A stretch of 64,000 nucleotides of DNA from Macrolepiota albuminosa (GCA_027475525.1 JAMWFC010000009.1:1798001-1862000); one strand, 5' to 3'. Positions 32,323-43,830 are shown, counted from the stretch's first letter. Notes: generated by a model from the sequence alone, not told the origin. A program made the numbers and translations.

Positions 32323-33696
32323 TCAGACACCCGGCGCAGATATTTGAATTGACTGTACAGTCTCATGTATGCCTGCAATTGAAAATGGTCCGCGGACGAG
32401 GGCAATGGTCAATGCTGGGTAAACAAACTGCAGAAGATGAACTCATTTAAAGCCATGTGCAAAGATAATACATACTGAGATGGAAAAATAAACAATATTG
32501 AGCAAAGTATAGGCAATTGATACAGAGAATTCATTGGTGGTTGCAAAAGATATCACAATACTCAGGAGCTATGGTCCGAGTCATTACCTGTCATAGACAA
32601 ATTATCCTGGCAAGACACACCTGTAAAACAGCATATAATGCTCCTGCATCTACCAAGAGACGTAGGATGTGCCACAATCTAAATGACTGGCGCTGTTGGC
32701 TATCAATGTTTTTTCGTAAGAATTTCACATATTTCCTGGACATTGCATAAGCCTATAGTAATCAGGCAGATAAATGAAGAAGAGCATGCCATAACCTCCA
32801 ACCAATACAGGATGTTGCAACGGAGTTGATCAAGAATGACCAAATGATGGTTATGTCACTTAGGACAGACACTGTACTACTGCTAGATTCAATAGTTGAC
32901 GTCAAGACATCGGGGTCTGAAAGAATTGATAGAAAGACAAGTGTGAAAACTGTATATGTTATCAGCTTGTATTGGATATTCATTATAGATGTGACACACC
33001 AAGAGCACTTAGGCACAGTATCATAGAAAGACATAGTATCCAACGTCGTCTTTGGAAGATGACCCATGCACGCCAGATGATGAAGGCATCATTGATGAGT
33101 GGCTAAGCCAGTTCAGCTCTAGATGTTTTGAATTTGTTTCAATGTAGACTCACAGGGATATGGATAAGCCAGTTTATAGCTACATTCCAATTCCTAAGAG
33201 AGGCATCGATATGTTGGATACTTTGGGAAAGAGGTGTAACGCTGGCTTGAAAAACTTGACACTCAAGAATTGAAGACCGAATATCTATTAGAAGATTTAT
33301 GCTAGATGCAAAAATACCAAACCAGATGACTGCTACTTGGCATTTGGAGTGCCAGGTTTGGGCTGGATGCCTGTTTGACATGGATAGATTAGGTTTCGTA
33401 TTTCTTTATCTTAATTTTAAAGGCCATACTGGCAGGCAGTCATGACTGCAATTGGCGTCAGTAAACCTATAGAGAAGTTAGTATCTGGTGCTGACTTTGA
33501 GAAGGAGGATACCATATAAAAGAACTGCAACCGCTGTATCAGCAATCCAGTCCAGAAGTAGTTCCTGTCCAATGCTTTGGAGGATTTGCCGTTCTTCAGG
33601 AGTCATAATTGGTGCAGATAGTAGATTATGAAGTGAGCAACTGTCTGAATCAGTGATAGAGGTCGGGGAGCATGGTTTTGCTGTTTGAATCGACAT
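32323..33696 (-). CDS. Polytopic membrane protein, Agaricomycete type, multi-exon
   Basis: Host gene on the minus strand. Exon 1 from Met at 33696 leads through MTPEERQILQSIGQELLLDW to the first hydrophobic segment (AVAVLLYG). Further exons give a basic loop then VAVIWFGIFASSINLLID, LINDAFIIWRAWVIF, SDITIIWSFLINSVATS (about 32840), LWHILRLLVDAGALYAVLQ (about 32630-32690) and FVYPALTIALVRGPFS, ending at TGA 32323. The alternation of hydrophobic segments with the WRAWV and LLVDAGALY blocks matches a large family of uncharacterised 6-7-pass membrane proteins in mushrooms. Clear introns include GTGAGT...CTTAG (about 33080-33130) and GTGTGT...TTCAG (about 32910-32990). Some exon joins are not resolved, so it could carry a defect. 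Function unknown. Confidence 0.6.
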
Positions 33697-33699
33697 GGG

Positions 33700-34107
33700 T
33701 TTATATTCAATTCAAATCAATCAATGTGACAGAGATGCATGTCAACGGTTGGGCAATCAGAAAAGGCATGCACAGCATTGTCATCATGACTGAATATCTC
33801 CCATCCAACCTTTGACAAGAATCTCGCCGCTCAGACCTAATGGAGGTCTGGTCAACATTTGGAGTAGGAACATTTCTTCAAGTTGGAGTTTGGAGTTGGA
33901 GCTCCACTTGTCAGGCTATTTAGTCAATTTGATTATCAAAGCCGTACAAGCCGTACAAGTCAAGCCGTGATATATTACGACTTGTCCTTAGAAGTACTCA
34001 TCACCATCACCATCACCATCACCGCCTTCGTTCTGTTTGTTTTATTCACACTCTAAAATCCCAATTCTTGCAAGAGCGCCGAACCGGACCTGAAACAGAC
34101 CTGAGAC
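33700..34107. promoter_or_regulatory. Upstream region of the membrane-protein gene
   Basis: Non-coding. Contains a (ATCACC)n microsatellite at about 33998-34022 and direct repeats GCCGTACAA near 33940. It lies between the minus-strand gene and the plus-strand ORF remnant, so it would hold the promoter; no specific element is recognisable. Confidence 0.35.
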
Positions 34108-34985
34108 ATGGATCGTCTCCTATCTACAGGCTCTCCCTTCGCGCCCCCCCCCCCCCCCCCCCCCCCTACCTCTGGACCTGTTTCGGAAGAGGCTGTGAAT
34201 TATAGCACGCTTGATACACAGTCTCAACTGTCGGCTGGAGTGGAGCTCATCGTACGAGGACTAAATAGAACTGCCCCTAACGCATCTATGAAGACCTGCT
34301 GCGAAACCTAAATGAAGGGAAAGATCCGGTAGATCATAAGGGACAGCAGTTCAGCAGCTTCAGCAAGGCCGTTGGACTACGCCATCATCGGGTTCAAGGC
34401 AGGCCTAAAAAGGAAACCTAGGCCAGAACTAATGGATATCGTTCGCTCAAAACTAATCCAAGCCTCGGAGGGGAAGTTGGACGTGGAATGGAACATCGCA
34501 CCAGGTCACGACAAAGCACGAATTGTATGGTTCAGAGACCAAAATAAGATGGGGGTATCAAGGTTGAAGGATGGGCTCAAAAGTATTTCAAAGAAAATCA
34601 CATCGATTATCAAGGTTGCACGGCCACGGGTGAGATGGTACGGTTCCATTTGATTCGGAAAACAGACGTGGGGTTTTGAAAGAGCGTCAACCGGTGATGG
34701 GAGGGAATGAGTTCATAGTCGGAACCCCCAAGTTCATCCAGCCCAACTACGCATTGGAGATCGGAATAGTGGGTATCGACATGTTTGACGATCCGGAAGT
34801 ACATTGAGCGAACTTGTCGATCTCTAGCAAAGCAGGGGCATGCAGTCTGCCAGCAACGAGTGGAGCTCAATGACACAGTATACTGCGTTGTGGTGGAAAA
34901 CAGGGACATTGCGGAAAAACTCCTTGAGGACCCGTTTCTCATTTTTGACTCATGCAATCCTTCGACGCAGCATTATAGCAAACGA
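34108..34985 (+). pseudogene. Hypothetical protein remnant with frameshifts
   Basis: Pieces in changing frames: 34108-34311 starting MDRLLSTGSPFAP, including a C23 tract (34144-34166) read as poly-Pro; 34372-34653 with LDVEWNIAPGHDKARIVWFR; GGNEFIVGTPKFIQPNYALE (about 34700-34760); and 34785-34988 with TIRKYIERTCRSLAKQGHAV and YCVVVENRDIAEKLLEDPF. The last part looks like an RRM-type alpha/beta fold. This resembles repetitive ORF1-like proteins of mushroom genomes, but the family is not identified. It retains CpG. Confidence 0.4.
34144..34166. repeat. C23 homopolymer
   Basis: Twenty-three consecutive C. Length is likely unreliable in short-read assembly; it lies within the hypothetical ORF and decides its frame. 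Confidence 0.9.
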
Positions 34986-34996
34986 TGATGTATTCG

Positions 34997-35282
34997 TGTA
35001 CAGTAATAAACAAAGTTTAGGCTGGAGTCAAGTATCGAGAGATAGTAAGTACTAGTTAAGAATGACGTAAAGTAAATAACATACCTGGAGTCAAGTATCG
35101 AGAGATAGTTTGACTCCAGGGTGCGACATTGTATTTATAGAGAGGTGTATATATAATTGTGTCATATAAGTATCATAATAAAGTAATAAGCGCGTAATTT
35201 ATGAAGTAAAAGAAACATACGTGTATATGACAATAAAATGACATCATGATTCAGCCGAAGTTATTCACCAATCTCTTCAACA
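34997..35282 (-). repeat. Copia B 3' LTR
   Basis: On the minus strand the LTR begins TGTTGAAGAG directly after a polypurine-like AGTGGGAG (35283-35290) and appears to end TGTACA at 34997. It includes a TATA-like CTCTATAAATACA. CTGGAGTCAAGTATCGAGAG occurs twice (35029 and 35090), and the second copy forms a 12-bp hairpin with TTTGACTCCAGG. The 34997 boundary is an estimate. Confidence 0.55.
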
Positions 35283-35690
35283 CTCCCACTTGATGATGAT
35301 AACATAGGCAATACTACTCCCATTTTGGAGCAACATTTTTCAAAGATTTCTCGAGGTAATGCTTTTGTTAACGTGTCCACGATCATTTCATGAGTGGGTA
35401 TGTATTGTAATTGAATATTTCCTTGTGTGATATGCTCACATATGAAATGATATTGAATATCAATATGTTTTGCATGGGAATGATTAACCAGATTCTTGGA
35501 GAGTGTGATGCTGCCTGTGCTGTCGGTATGTATTATAGTGGCATCGGCTTGTAAGAAATCCAAGTCCTTTAATAGTTTTTGTAGCCATATTGCTTCCCTT
35601 GTCGCATTTGATGAAGCTATACATTCTGCTTCAACAGTGGAAGTGGCGGTGACCAATTGCTTTTTAAAGGACCATGAGACGAGGCTGCTG
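35283..35690 (-). pseudogene. Copia B RNase H remnant
   Basis: Reading the minus strand: SSLVSWSFKKQLVTATSTVE, EAECIASSNATREAIWLQKL, HTDSTGSITLSKN and HSHAKHIDIQYHFICEHI, the typical C-terminal RNase H of Ty1/copia polyproteins (removes RNA from the RNA-DNA hybrid). Only this end of pol remains. At about 35690 the sequence passes directly into a plus-strand Tc1 transposase, so the rest of the element was lost in a rearrangement. Confidence 0.7.
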
Positions 35691-36357
35691 TTGATGTCTG
35701 CTTCTCTCCTCAATGAGGGTATTCTCAGCATCAAACCAAAGCAAAAACTGGCATGACAAAGAGCACTGTGGGGAGGATCAGCAAAGAACTGGAGAGCAAC
35801 AAAGAGAATCATTCTGGAGGTTGTCCTTCCAAGCTTACAGCACGTAAATAGTCTATTATTTGTCAAATTTTTATTGGGAAGCTGGATAATGCTATTCAAG
35901 CTACACAGTTCATTAATCCTGTCATTTCCAGTCCTGTCAATCCTCAGACAGTCAGAAATGCATTGAAGGAGGCAAGTTTTTGCTCAGCAAAAGAGAGTTT
36001 CCATGGCTCAAGGCTGCTCATTGTACAAACCAGCTCAAGTTTGCTCAGTATCATGAAAGCTGGACAGTGGAGGATTGGAAGAGGATTTTGTGAAGTGATG
36101 AGACAAAGATTAACCAGAGTGGATCAGATGGGAAGGTATGTGTGGAAAATTCCAGGAAAACTACTATCTGACTGCACTACTACACCAACTGTCAAGCATG
36201 GAGAAGGAAACAATTTAATGGTATGGGGCTGCATGGGTTGGAATGGAGTAGGGAAGCTCATAGAAGTTCAGGGGAAGATGGCTGTGCACAATATTGTGAG
36301 ATTTTGGATAAGGGAGTCGTGGAAAGCTTTGGGAAGTTGGAAATAAAGGAGGAAGGG
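35691..36357 (+). pseudogene. Tc1 transposase, N-terminal part
   Basis: VGRISKELESNKENHSGG, NPQTVRNALKEASF and WRIGRGFCEVM/DETKINQSGSDG (damaged first catalytic Asp block, about 36095), VKHGEGNNLMVWGCMGWNGV (36198-36250). Cut at about 36357 by the left end of DIRS C. Stops and frame slips throughout. Confidence 0.65.
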
Positions 36358-36550
36358 GGCTGGCCTGTCTGTCATGAGGATGCAAGTGAAGGACAGGGTG
36401 TGGTCTTTGAAGAAGGTGGCTGTACAATTTACTCGATCTTTGGTTTTTTCCTTCAGGACAGCCACCTCCTAACATTTTCACTGCCCTCTCATACTCACTC
36501 TGTTTGCAAATAATTTTCTTATTATAGATACTTTATACTGGAGTGTTTTC

Positions 36551-37408
36551 TTGCTTTTTAATTATAATCACACTTACAATAGACCCCAACTTGGAGGTAC
36601 CCCCAGATTTCAGATCTGAAGAACATAGGTTTACCAGAGAGGCCTTTATGCACGGTAGAGAAGGCATCTCTGAAGACCAGGCCATCAACTTTTTATCCAA
36701 CCTATGGTCAGCTGCTTTGGAGTGCAGGAAAGCAACCTGGAAAGTAGAGCATGAGGAGAAAAAAGCTGAGAGTAGAGCTAATTGTGACAATGATAGAGAG
36801 GAGGCCCTGGGGCCAGCGGTAGACAATGTAATCTTACAGTCTAGATACTTCAGGGAACACTTTTCAGAAGATGAGGAGAAAGGCCCAAATTTAGTGGCAG
36901 GGATGCCTGTTCCTGACATTATCAAGTACCTGCCTATGCACTTTGCTATAAAGAAACTCAGGGAGCACAAATATATTGAACTTAGGTATTTTATGCCTGA
37001 AGGCAGGGCCAAAGCCCCAAAAAAATGAATCAGTTTCCTCAAGTGAAATTTTTACCTTGGCCAAAGAAGACAATATGCTTTTTCTAAAGCCGGTAATCAA
37101 TTTCAAGGAGTTGAAAGGGAAAGCTACCCAAGACAAAGATCTGTCTTTGGATCAGGTGTGTATCACCTCTACCAATTTCCTTGAGCACATAGTGCAGGAA
37201 AAGTGGCCTATTAATATAATTGATGCAATGCATGCTTTCTTCTTTCGTCTAACCAATCACAAGTTGCATAATGAGGGTCAAGATGGTCTACAAGTGTTAA
37301 TCCTCTACCAAGCTAGGATGCAGAGAGAGTGGCACTGGCTCAACAAAAAGGCCCTAAAGAGGTTAAAGGACCAAGTCTATGATGCGAAAAGGAGCTCTAT
37401 AATTAATG
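36551..37408 (+). pseudogene. DIRS C gag-like ORF, exon 1
   Basis: Starts at the Ile-Thr-Leu corresponding to Met-Ile-Thr in the other copies (ATAATCACACTTACA; the ATG is altered to ATA). Homology runs through HFAIKKLREHKYIEL and DAMHAFFFRLTNHKL. An extra A in the A7 run at about 37018-37024 changes frame. Ends at GGTGAGT (donor at 37409). Confidence 0.6.
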
Positions 37409-37524
37409 GTGAGTCTTAGCTGCTCTAGGAAAGCTTAGCGCTCACCAAAGACTGGACAATTTTTCCTTTTCTCATGAAACTGGATGTTCTTTTAAATCAA
37501 TTGGACAATGCTCAATGTGACCGG

Positions 37525-37971
37525 TGTAGAAATATGCAGAGAATAAGTCCTTAGATGTCTCAACAAGTAGTGTGAAGACAGCTATATTGACCTGTAGAAA
37601 TATGCAGAGAATAAGTCTACAGGTGTAAGTAAGTAACTGTAAGTAGAGGTGAACTCAGCTATATTGACCTGTAGAAATATGCAGAGAATAAGTCTACAGG
37701 TGTAAGTAAGTAACTGTAAGTAGAGGTGAACTTGTAGAGTAACGCACCCTCAGATGTCTCGACAAGTAGTGTGAAGACAGCTGAGGGGCAAATGTTTTGA
37801 TATGATGAGATATACGTAAACAGAAAATAAGATTTGACGAATAAAGAATAACAAACATAAGCCATCGTGCCCAGTAGTGGCAGCAGTGGCAGCACAAAAA
37901 TACAAATAAGGAAAAATAGAAACATACAACAAAATGTGAAACCTGTTGCCTGGTGTCGTCTAGCTCCAACA
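37525..37971 (-). repeat. Copia 3' LTR (447 bp)
   Basis: Differs from the 5' LTR (364 bp) mainly by an exact 77-bp tandem duplication (37579-37655 and 37656-37732) and a 6-bp AGTGGC repeat. The minus-strand polypurine-like stretch GAGGGAG abuts it at 37972-37978. Confidence 0.85.
37579..37732. repeat. Exact 77-bp tandem duplication (copia LTR)
   Basis: CAGCTATATTGACC...GGTGAACT occurs twice back to back without mismatch (37579-37655 and 37656-37732); the other LTR of the same element has one unit. Probably an assembly artefact. Confidence 0.9.
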
Positions 37972-38296
37972 CTCCCTCAGATGACGAGGCAACAGTTCAA
38001 TTATTGAGTCTTAGAAGACCAATGAGGTACTCATGTGCGGCCCAAGGTAGTGATTTTGTGAAGAGGTTGGCTAGGTTTTTGGAGGATGGAATATGCATGA
38101 TGATGATGTCACCTTCTTGCATATGCTCTCAAATGTAATGGTGGCAAATATTGATGTGTTTTGCTCTTGAGTGTCCCTTTGTTGACTCAGCTAGGGCGAT
38201 TGAGGAATCATTGTTGACAGGCAGGAGAATGGGGAGAGGTTGTGGAAGGTCAATTTTGACTAGAAAGTTGTGCATCCAAAGTCCCTGCTGAGCACC

Positions 38297-38760
38297 TCAT
38301 GTCATAGCCATATACTCGGCTTCTGTAGTGCTCAATGCAACAGTATTTTGGTGTTTTGAGCTCCATAAGACAGCACCTCCGGCCATAAGGAATACATATC
38401 CTGATGTAGACCTCCAGGTGTCAAGATCTCCCCCATAATCCACATCGACATATCCTATTGGCTTCCCTTGTCCCCTGAAATCCTTGGAGTAGGTGATCCG
38501 GTACTTAAAAGTGCCTTTTACGTATCCGAGGACATGAATTAACGCTTGCCAGTGTGCCAGGCCTGGGTTAGCTTGAAACCTAGCTAATAATCCAACTGCA
38601 AACAACAAATCAGGGCGAGTCGCTACCTGCACCCACATCAGTGAGCCCTGGTGGTCTGCTTCCGTTTGTGGTGCCATGGCTTCAGTCAGCTTGATACCGG
38701 TGGGTAGCAGGGTTTTGTGTGAATGACATTCTCCCATCCTAAAACATTTGATGATGCACT
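38297..38760 (-). pseudogene. Copia RNase H
   Basis: The last pol domain: GSLMWVQVATRPDLLFAVGL, GYVDVDYGGDLDTWRSTSGY (catalytic Asp region), VLWSSKHQNTVALSTTEAEY. Ends MAMT then TAG at 38299. A downstream part that would normally follow (HTDNQSA-like) is read at 38100-38290 only with stops. Separated from RT by a stop and frame change near 38750. Confidence 0.75.
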
Positions 38761-38764
38761 TTAG

Positions 38765-39663
38765 TTATGCCTTCTGTGACAGCGAGATAGCTCCTGTGGT
38801 TGGGTTTCTTTCAATAGCCATTCCCAAGATAAAAGATGGTGTCCCAAGATCCTTTACATCATAGATTGCTGCAAGTTCACATTTTGCATCTCTTGCTCCT
38901 TGAAATGTAGATGAAATGCTGAATACATCATCATTAAATGTGTTTGTGATAGTGTGTTCATCCCCTATCCTCCTTGTTCGGACACAGCTATCTGCTCGTG
39001 ATGTTTCATATCCCAGCTCCTGGTAAGCTCGATTGAGGGTATGCCACCAGTCATGCCCACCTTGCATAAGTCTGTAAAGGGTTTTCAGGAGTAGACAACA
39101 CATATCCTCCCCCGCTGATAACCCTTGCAGCACTTCCATGTAAACATCGAAATCCAGGACACTGTTCAAGTAAGCTGACACAAAGTCCACCTGCCAGATC
39201 TCCAGCCCCATTTGGACTGCTATCACAACTGACATCCTGAGTGACTCCAGCCATACAACCGCTGCATAAGTCTCCCTAGAACCTGAGAGTAACCTTTTGT
39301 GACCAATCTAGCCTTACGCTTCACAACGTTTCCCTCCACATCGAATTTATTTGCGAAAACCCATCTACACCCAATGATTTTCCTTCCTGCAGGCAATGAC
39401 AATCTAGACACCAGGCAAAAAACTTCCTGCTCTTCCATCATCCGCAACTCAGCTTGAATCGCTGGGCCCCACAGGTCTGGGCACTTCATGGCTTCAGCGT
39501 AAGTCCTTGGAACATATGTGTTGAGGTCATCAACTGACTCTTCAAGCAGGGCCAAGTAGCTGTAGGCATCTCTGGCCAGGAACAACCATGTCGTGGGTAC
39601 TGTCTGGACTGCCAAAGTAGTGTCTGCAGTCTGTGGCATTGTGCTTGCCTTCAGACGTTCCAA
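38765..39663 (-). pseudogene. Copia reverse transcriptase (two frames)
   Basis: N-terminal part 39223-39663: CPDLWGPAIQAELRMMEEQE, GCRWVFANKFDVEGNVVKRK, ARLVTKGYSQ. C-terminal part 38765-39235: QVDFVSAYLNS (expected DV-AFL-) and active-site region NTFNDDVFSI (canonical YVDD changed to FNDD), KCELAAIYDVKDLGTPSFILG. A frame change lies near 39230. Makes cDNA in the intact element. Confidence 0.75.
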
Positions 39664-39938
39664 TCATTGCAGAGGTGCAGGGGTTTGGGTGGGATTGAGA
39701 TGTTGTCCTTGGTTAGTCATAGCAGGAGCTGGCTTGGTCACTTGGGCAGTCACTTGGGTGTCCAAAGTTGCATGCAGTGCAGGGTCAGTGTGGCATATCC
39801 TGCGGTCCTGTCTGTCAGTACCTCAGTATTCTTCGCCATGAGTAGGTCATCTTCCTCCTCACCTAATACTGAGTTTGTGCAGTGACCTGTCCCCTCAACA
39901 AACATCATGTCTCGAGATGTTATAATCGACCTGATTCC

Positions 39939-40550
39939 TCAATCAAAAAGTCGGTACCCATTTGATGAGTATCCTACGAAAACATATTTTACTAATTGAG
40001 GGTCCAACTTTGACTGGATCAGTTCCTGGGGAATCTTTGCAAATGCTGTGCAACTAAAAGGGCAAAGGTGCGCCATGCTCAAGTGTTTTCCTGTCCATGC
40101 CTGCTCAGGGATCTGGTTCGGATGCCAGGATGAAGGTAGACAGTTCTGGGTGTATATTTGGGTCGATGCTGCCTCAGCCCACAGGTCCTTCGGCAGACCA
40201 CTCTCTGTCAGCATACATCTTATGCCCTCAATGACTGTTCTGATGCATCTCTCTACTAGACCATTTTGGGCATGTGCATATAGGGTGGTGACTACGATGA
40301 CGATCCTAGTTTTTGCACTATAGTTTTGCCATAGATTGTTGATCCATTCCCTCCCTGCATCTATCCAAACCTTTAGCAGTTTACATCCAGTCTGCCTCTT
40401 CGACTCAATGTGGTATGTTGTAAACACCTCAAGTGTCAACTCTGCTGACTTCCAGGTCAAGAAGTATCCCGTCATCCTTGAAGTGCCTCCATCCACAATG
40501 AGCATCAAGTATGCAGCTCCCCCAATTGATCTTACAGATGCTGGACCCAT
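39939..40550 (-). pseudogene. Copia integrase core
   Basis: DDE integrase: first Asp in LIVDGGTSRM, second in WIDAGREW (normally TDNGGEF-like), Glu in NGLVERCIRT. Also GLPKDLWAEA and KYVFVGYSSNGYRL. The zinc-binding N-terminus (RRSGHAGVSIIRQL) is at the end of the preceding ORF, separated by a stop/frame change near 40690. Inserts cDNA in the intact element. Confidence 0.75.
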
Positions 40551-40695
40551 AGGTCAATGTGAGCACAGTCATTTGCGTTCTTTTTGATGTTGGTATGTCC
40601 ATTGTATGGTAGGGCATTGTGTTTTCCATAAATGCAATCTTCGCACAGGCCCTTTGCCTCTATGTTACTCTGAATTATAAGCCCCTCCACCAGGT

Positions 40696-42202
40696 CTATT
40701 TAGCTAACTGTCTGATGATTGAGACCCCAGCATGGCCAGATCTTCTATGCCACCCATCAAGGTCCACAGGAACGTTTAATGATGCAGCCACCATGCCCTT
40801 GGGTTGCCGACCAGGTTGATCATCCAACACATCCAGGTGATATATTCCATCCTTCCCTCTGCATATCAGCACTTCTTGCCCCTTGCGGTCTTTGAATACT
40901 GCCCAGCCCTGACTGAAGGTGACTGAGAACCCAGCGTTATCAAACTGCACAATGGAGATGAGGTTTGCCATGAGGCCAGGGGTGTGCAATGCATTGTTGA
41001 ATATGAGTTCTGTTGTGCCTGCAGAGGTTTGGACTGTCTTTCTGACTGTCCCATGGCCTACAATTTTAAACACAGAGTCTTTAAAGGTGGCCTGTCCCTT
41101 ATGGGGCGTCTTTAATGACTCATAGGTAGAGAATACCTCACGGTCAACAAAGCAGTGGTCACTTGCTCTGGAGTCCGCAAACATTGGCATGGTGGATTCT
41201 AGGCATAATGCATACAGATTTACAGGAGGTACACTTGTGTCTTGGATCTTCTCTATGTTCTGGTCCAAATCTGTGGACTGTACATTGCATAATGCAGCAA
41301 GAGCATAGGTGACAGTTGGGACTGATACCATGTTTGCTGTAGAGGTTATGTTTTGTGTGGGAGTGGTAGTTGTTCTGGGTATCGTGGTGAGTGCGCTCTG
41401 TCTGTTATGGAAATTTGGAGGAAATTGGCCTTCTTTTCCTCCTCCTCTCCAATAGCAGTTTTTGATGGAGTGTCCTGTGCGCTTGCAATTTGGGTTTATA
41501 CACACAAGCTTTGGTCTCTGAGGTTTTGTGTTGGCTTGTAATGCTGTTGTTGACTCGCCTGTGGCTGCCTTTTGCATCTTTAAGCGTTCCCAGTGGATAG
41601 TGAGCCCTGCAACAAAGTTGACTGATGTCTTTGTTGCATACATGCTTGTGACAACTGCATTCCATGACTCAGGCAATGATGCCATGACAATTGATCTGAA
41701 TGTTGCATTGTTGATTTTCACCCCCTTCTCTGTGGCTTCTGCTCATTTGGTTCAAAGGTCACTAATATGGTTGAAAAAATTGTTTCTATTGGTATATTTT
41801 GTGGAGCGTAGCCTATTCTCTGCGCCCATTGCGGCTAGGTCCAAGACACTGCCATATGTGTCGGTGAGTGTGCTCCATGCTTCTGCTGCCGTCCCTTCCA
41901 TCTTTATCCCTAAGCCAACAAGGTTCTTACAGTTATACACAATAAGGCCCAGTGCCCAAGCATCTCAAAGGTCCTATTCCTGGAGTGATGGGTTCAATGA
42001 TGACCACTTGATTTGTTTTTGTCCAGTGGTTGTTTCCTCGCTTTTAATGTCTTGTTTTGGTTTTTCTATCATTCCATCTAAATATCCACGGGCACCTCAT
42101 GCTCGCACCACTATTAGGATACAATTTTTAAAATGTACGTAGTTTGTCCCATCGAAGTGCTGGTCTTCAGAGAACATGGGTGAATTCGATGATGGTGTTG
42201 TC
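40696..42202 (-). pseudogene. Copia gag and protease
   Basis: Gag begins near 42202 (MTTPSSNSPMFSEDQHFDGT), with two stops around 41970-42100, then the UBN2-type gag core (41752-41940 and 41721 on), a CCHC-like knuckle CINPNCKRTGHSIKNC (about 41450-41500), protease FADSRASDHCF at about 41150-41180 (canonical DSGASDH changed at Gly), and the integrase zinc region WHRRSGHAG near 40740. Read on the minus strand. Confidence 0.75.
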
Positions 42203-42305
42203 ATAGCTATTTTTGTGTGTGTGTTTGTAAAAAAAAATTTGAGCTTCTATATCTTGTCGAGAGTTTGCACAGCAGAAAGGCTAGTTAATGCAGGGGCCAA
42301 TAACC

Positions 42306-42669
42306 TGTAGAAATACACAGAGAATAAGTCCTCAGATGTTTTGACAAGTAGTGTGAGATCAGCTATATTGACCTGTAGAAATATGCAGAGAATAAGTCTA
42401 CAGGTGTAAGTAAGTAACTGTAAGTAGAGGTGAACTTGTAGAGTAACACACCCTCAGATGTCTTGACAAGTAGTGTGAAGACAGCTGAGGGGCGAATGTT
42501 TTGATATGATGAGATATATATAAACAGAAAATAAGGTTTGACAAATAAAGAATAACAAACATAAGCCGTCGTGCCCAGTAGTGGCGGCAGCACAAAAATA
42601 CAAATAAGGAAAAATAGAAACATATGACAAAATGTGAAACCTGTTGCCTGGCATTGTCTAGCTCCAACA
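42306..42669 (-). repeat. Copia 5' LTR (364 bp)
   Basis: Upstream LTR relative to the minus-strand coding; carries a single 77-bp unit. Borders ACCGG on its outer side. Differences from the other LTR are mainly transitions. Confidence 0.85.
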
Positions 42670-42674
42670 ACCGG

Positions 42675-43830
42675 AATATCTCTTGGTGCAATAACTGCAT
42701 ACAAATTACATACAAATCAGATATTCCCTCTATTGGTGGGGATCTGATATGCTTAAATTGCTTTACAGGGTGTGGTGGTTGGCGTCACCATTATGCATCT
42801 CTACCCCACGTGCTTTAATCATGGGTATAAACCCTCCTGCTTGCATTACTTCTTCCATCATTATTATGGAATGAAAAGATCTAAATGAATTAAAAAATAA
42901 AGTTGCCATGTTGGCCACTAGCAGTAAAGGAAAGCAAAAGCATTCACTGTCATCCACTCAAGAGTCTGAAACAGCTAGCTCTCATAACTATAAGCAGAGG
43001 AAAGGTGAGAAAGGTGGGGAGAATTTTTGCAACCATGCAGGTTCATCAACTGGCTCTCTCAGTTCAGCCAATGCAGTAATACGACGCTGTACCAGCAGTC
43101 AGAGACACACCATGCACTAGAAGTCAAAATAAACATTTAATTATGGGCTGAAAACTGTAAGCCTCCTGGTAGCAGTCTCAACAAAAATATATCTCCAAAA
43201 GATCCCAATAAATACACAGAAAAGTACAGAACAACATGCAAAGACCAGCTCAAACTATTAGCTCAACAATAGTCCAACCACTGTAATGGAGAGGGGAAGC
43301 ATAGGAGCTGGCAGAAGTGATGAAATGGGATCAAATTGTGATGATCTAAATCAAGATCAGATCTGACAATGCCCGATTTGACATGACTGAAAGGGGAAGA
43401 AAAGAAGCATGAAATGCAGGGAATGATCGTGCTAAATGGAGCAGAAGCAAATGGGAAAGTGACAATCAGAAACATCTGGAGTAATGGTGGAACAAGAAGT
43501 TGAATGGTAGTCATATTCTACATCAGCAAGCCCCAGAACTAATAGTAATACTTACACCAAGTACTACAGCAGCCTGCACGGTATGTCTCAGCCACCACAC
43601 ATACAACACCTGGCACTGCAGCGCAAGGGACCTCTGGAATGGGCAAAAAGCTTATGTTTCCTGGAACAAAAGTGGACAGCTTGTCAATCCTGATGGGAAA
43701 GAACTATGCACCAACTGGCAAAAGCCATGAGGATGTGCCATCTTGTCTCACGATTACAAACATGAGTGTTCCAGTTGCAGCAAAAAGGATCATGGAGCTC
43801 AGAGATGCAATCTTGCTCAGTCAGTTTAGA
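42675..43830 (+). pseudogene. DIRS C zinc-knuckle ORF (split by solo LTR)
   Basis: Left part at about 42870-43076: DLNELKNKVAMLAT (matches DLNAIRSEVKAWAT of copy B) and AGSSTGSLSSANA. The right part from 43569: ACTVCLSHHTYNTWHC, then a TGA (43728) and the CCHC knuckle CSSCSKKDHGAQRC. It ends GTT TAG (43824-43829), homologous to the CTT TAA of copies A and B. Confidence 0.6.
43077..43568. mobile_element. Solo LTR-like element, inverted copy (492 bp)
   Basis: Reverse complement of the 16397-17277 element with about 390 bp deleted internally after GTTGAATGGT. 4-bp duplication GCAG (43073-43076 and 43569-43572). It sits inside the zinc-knuckle ORF of DIRS C, between the codons for Ala and the next Ala-Cys. 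Confidence 0.75.

Larger units (their letters stand above)
37525..42669 (-). mobile_element. Ty1/copia retrotransposon, full length
   Basis: 5-bp duplication ACCGG (37520-37524 and 42670-42674). LTRs at 37525-37971 and 42306-42669, both with TGTAGAAATA...CCAACA ends on the plus strand, so the element reads on the minus strand from TGTTGGAGC. Coding order gag, protease, integrase, RT, RNase H identifies copia. All coding parts have stops or frame slips. Confidence 0.85.

Noticed and set aside
37694..37972. Hydrophobic minus-strand ORFs in both copia LTRs
   Set aside because: Present only as overlapping frames in LTR sequence, with no codon conservation between the LTRs beyond shared nucleotide identity.
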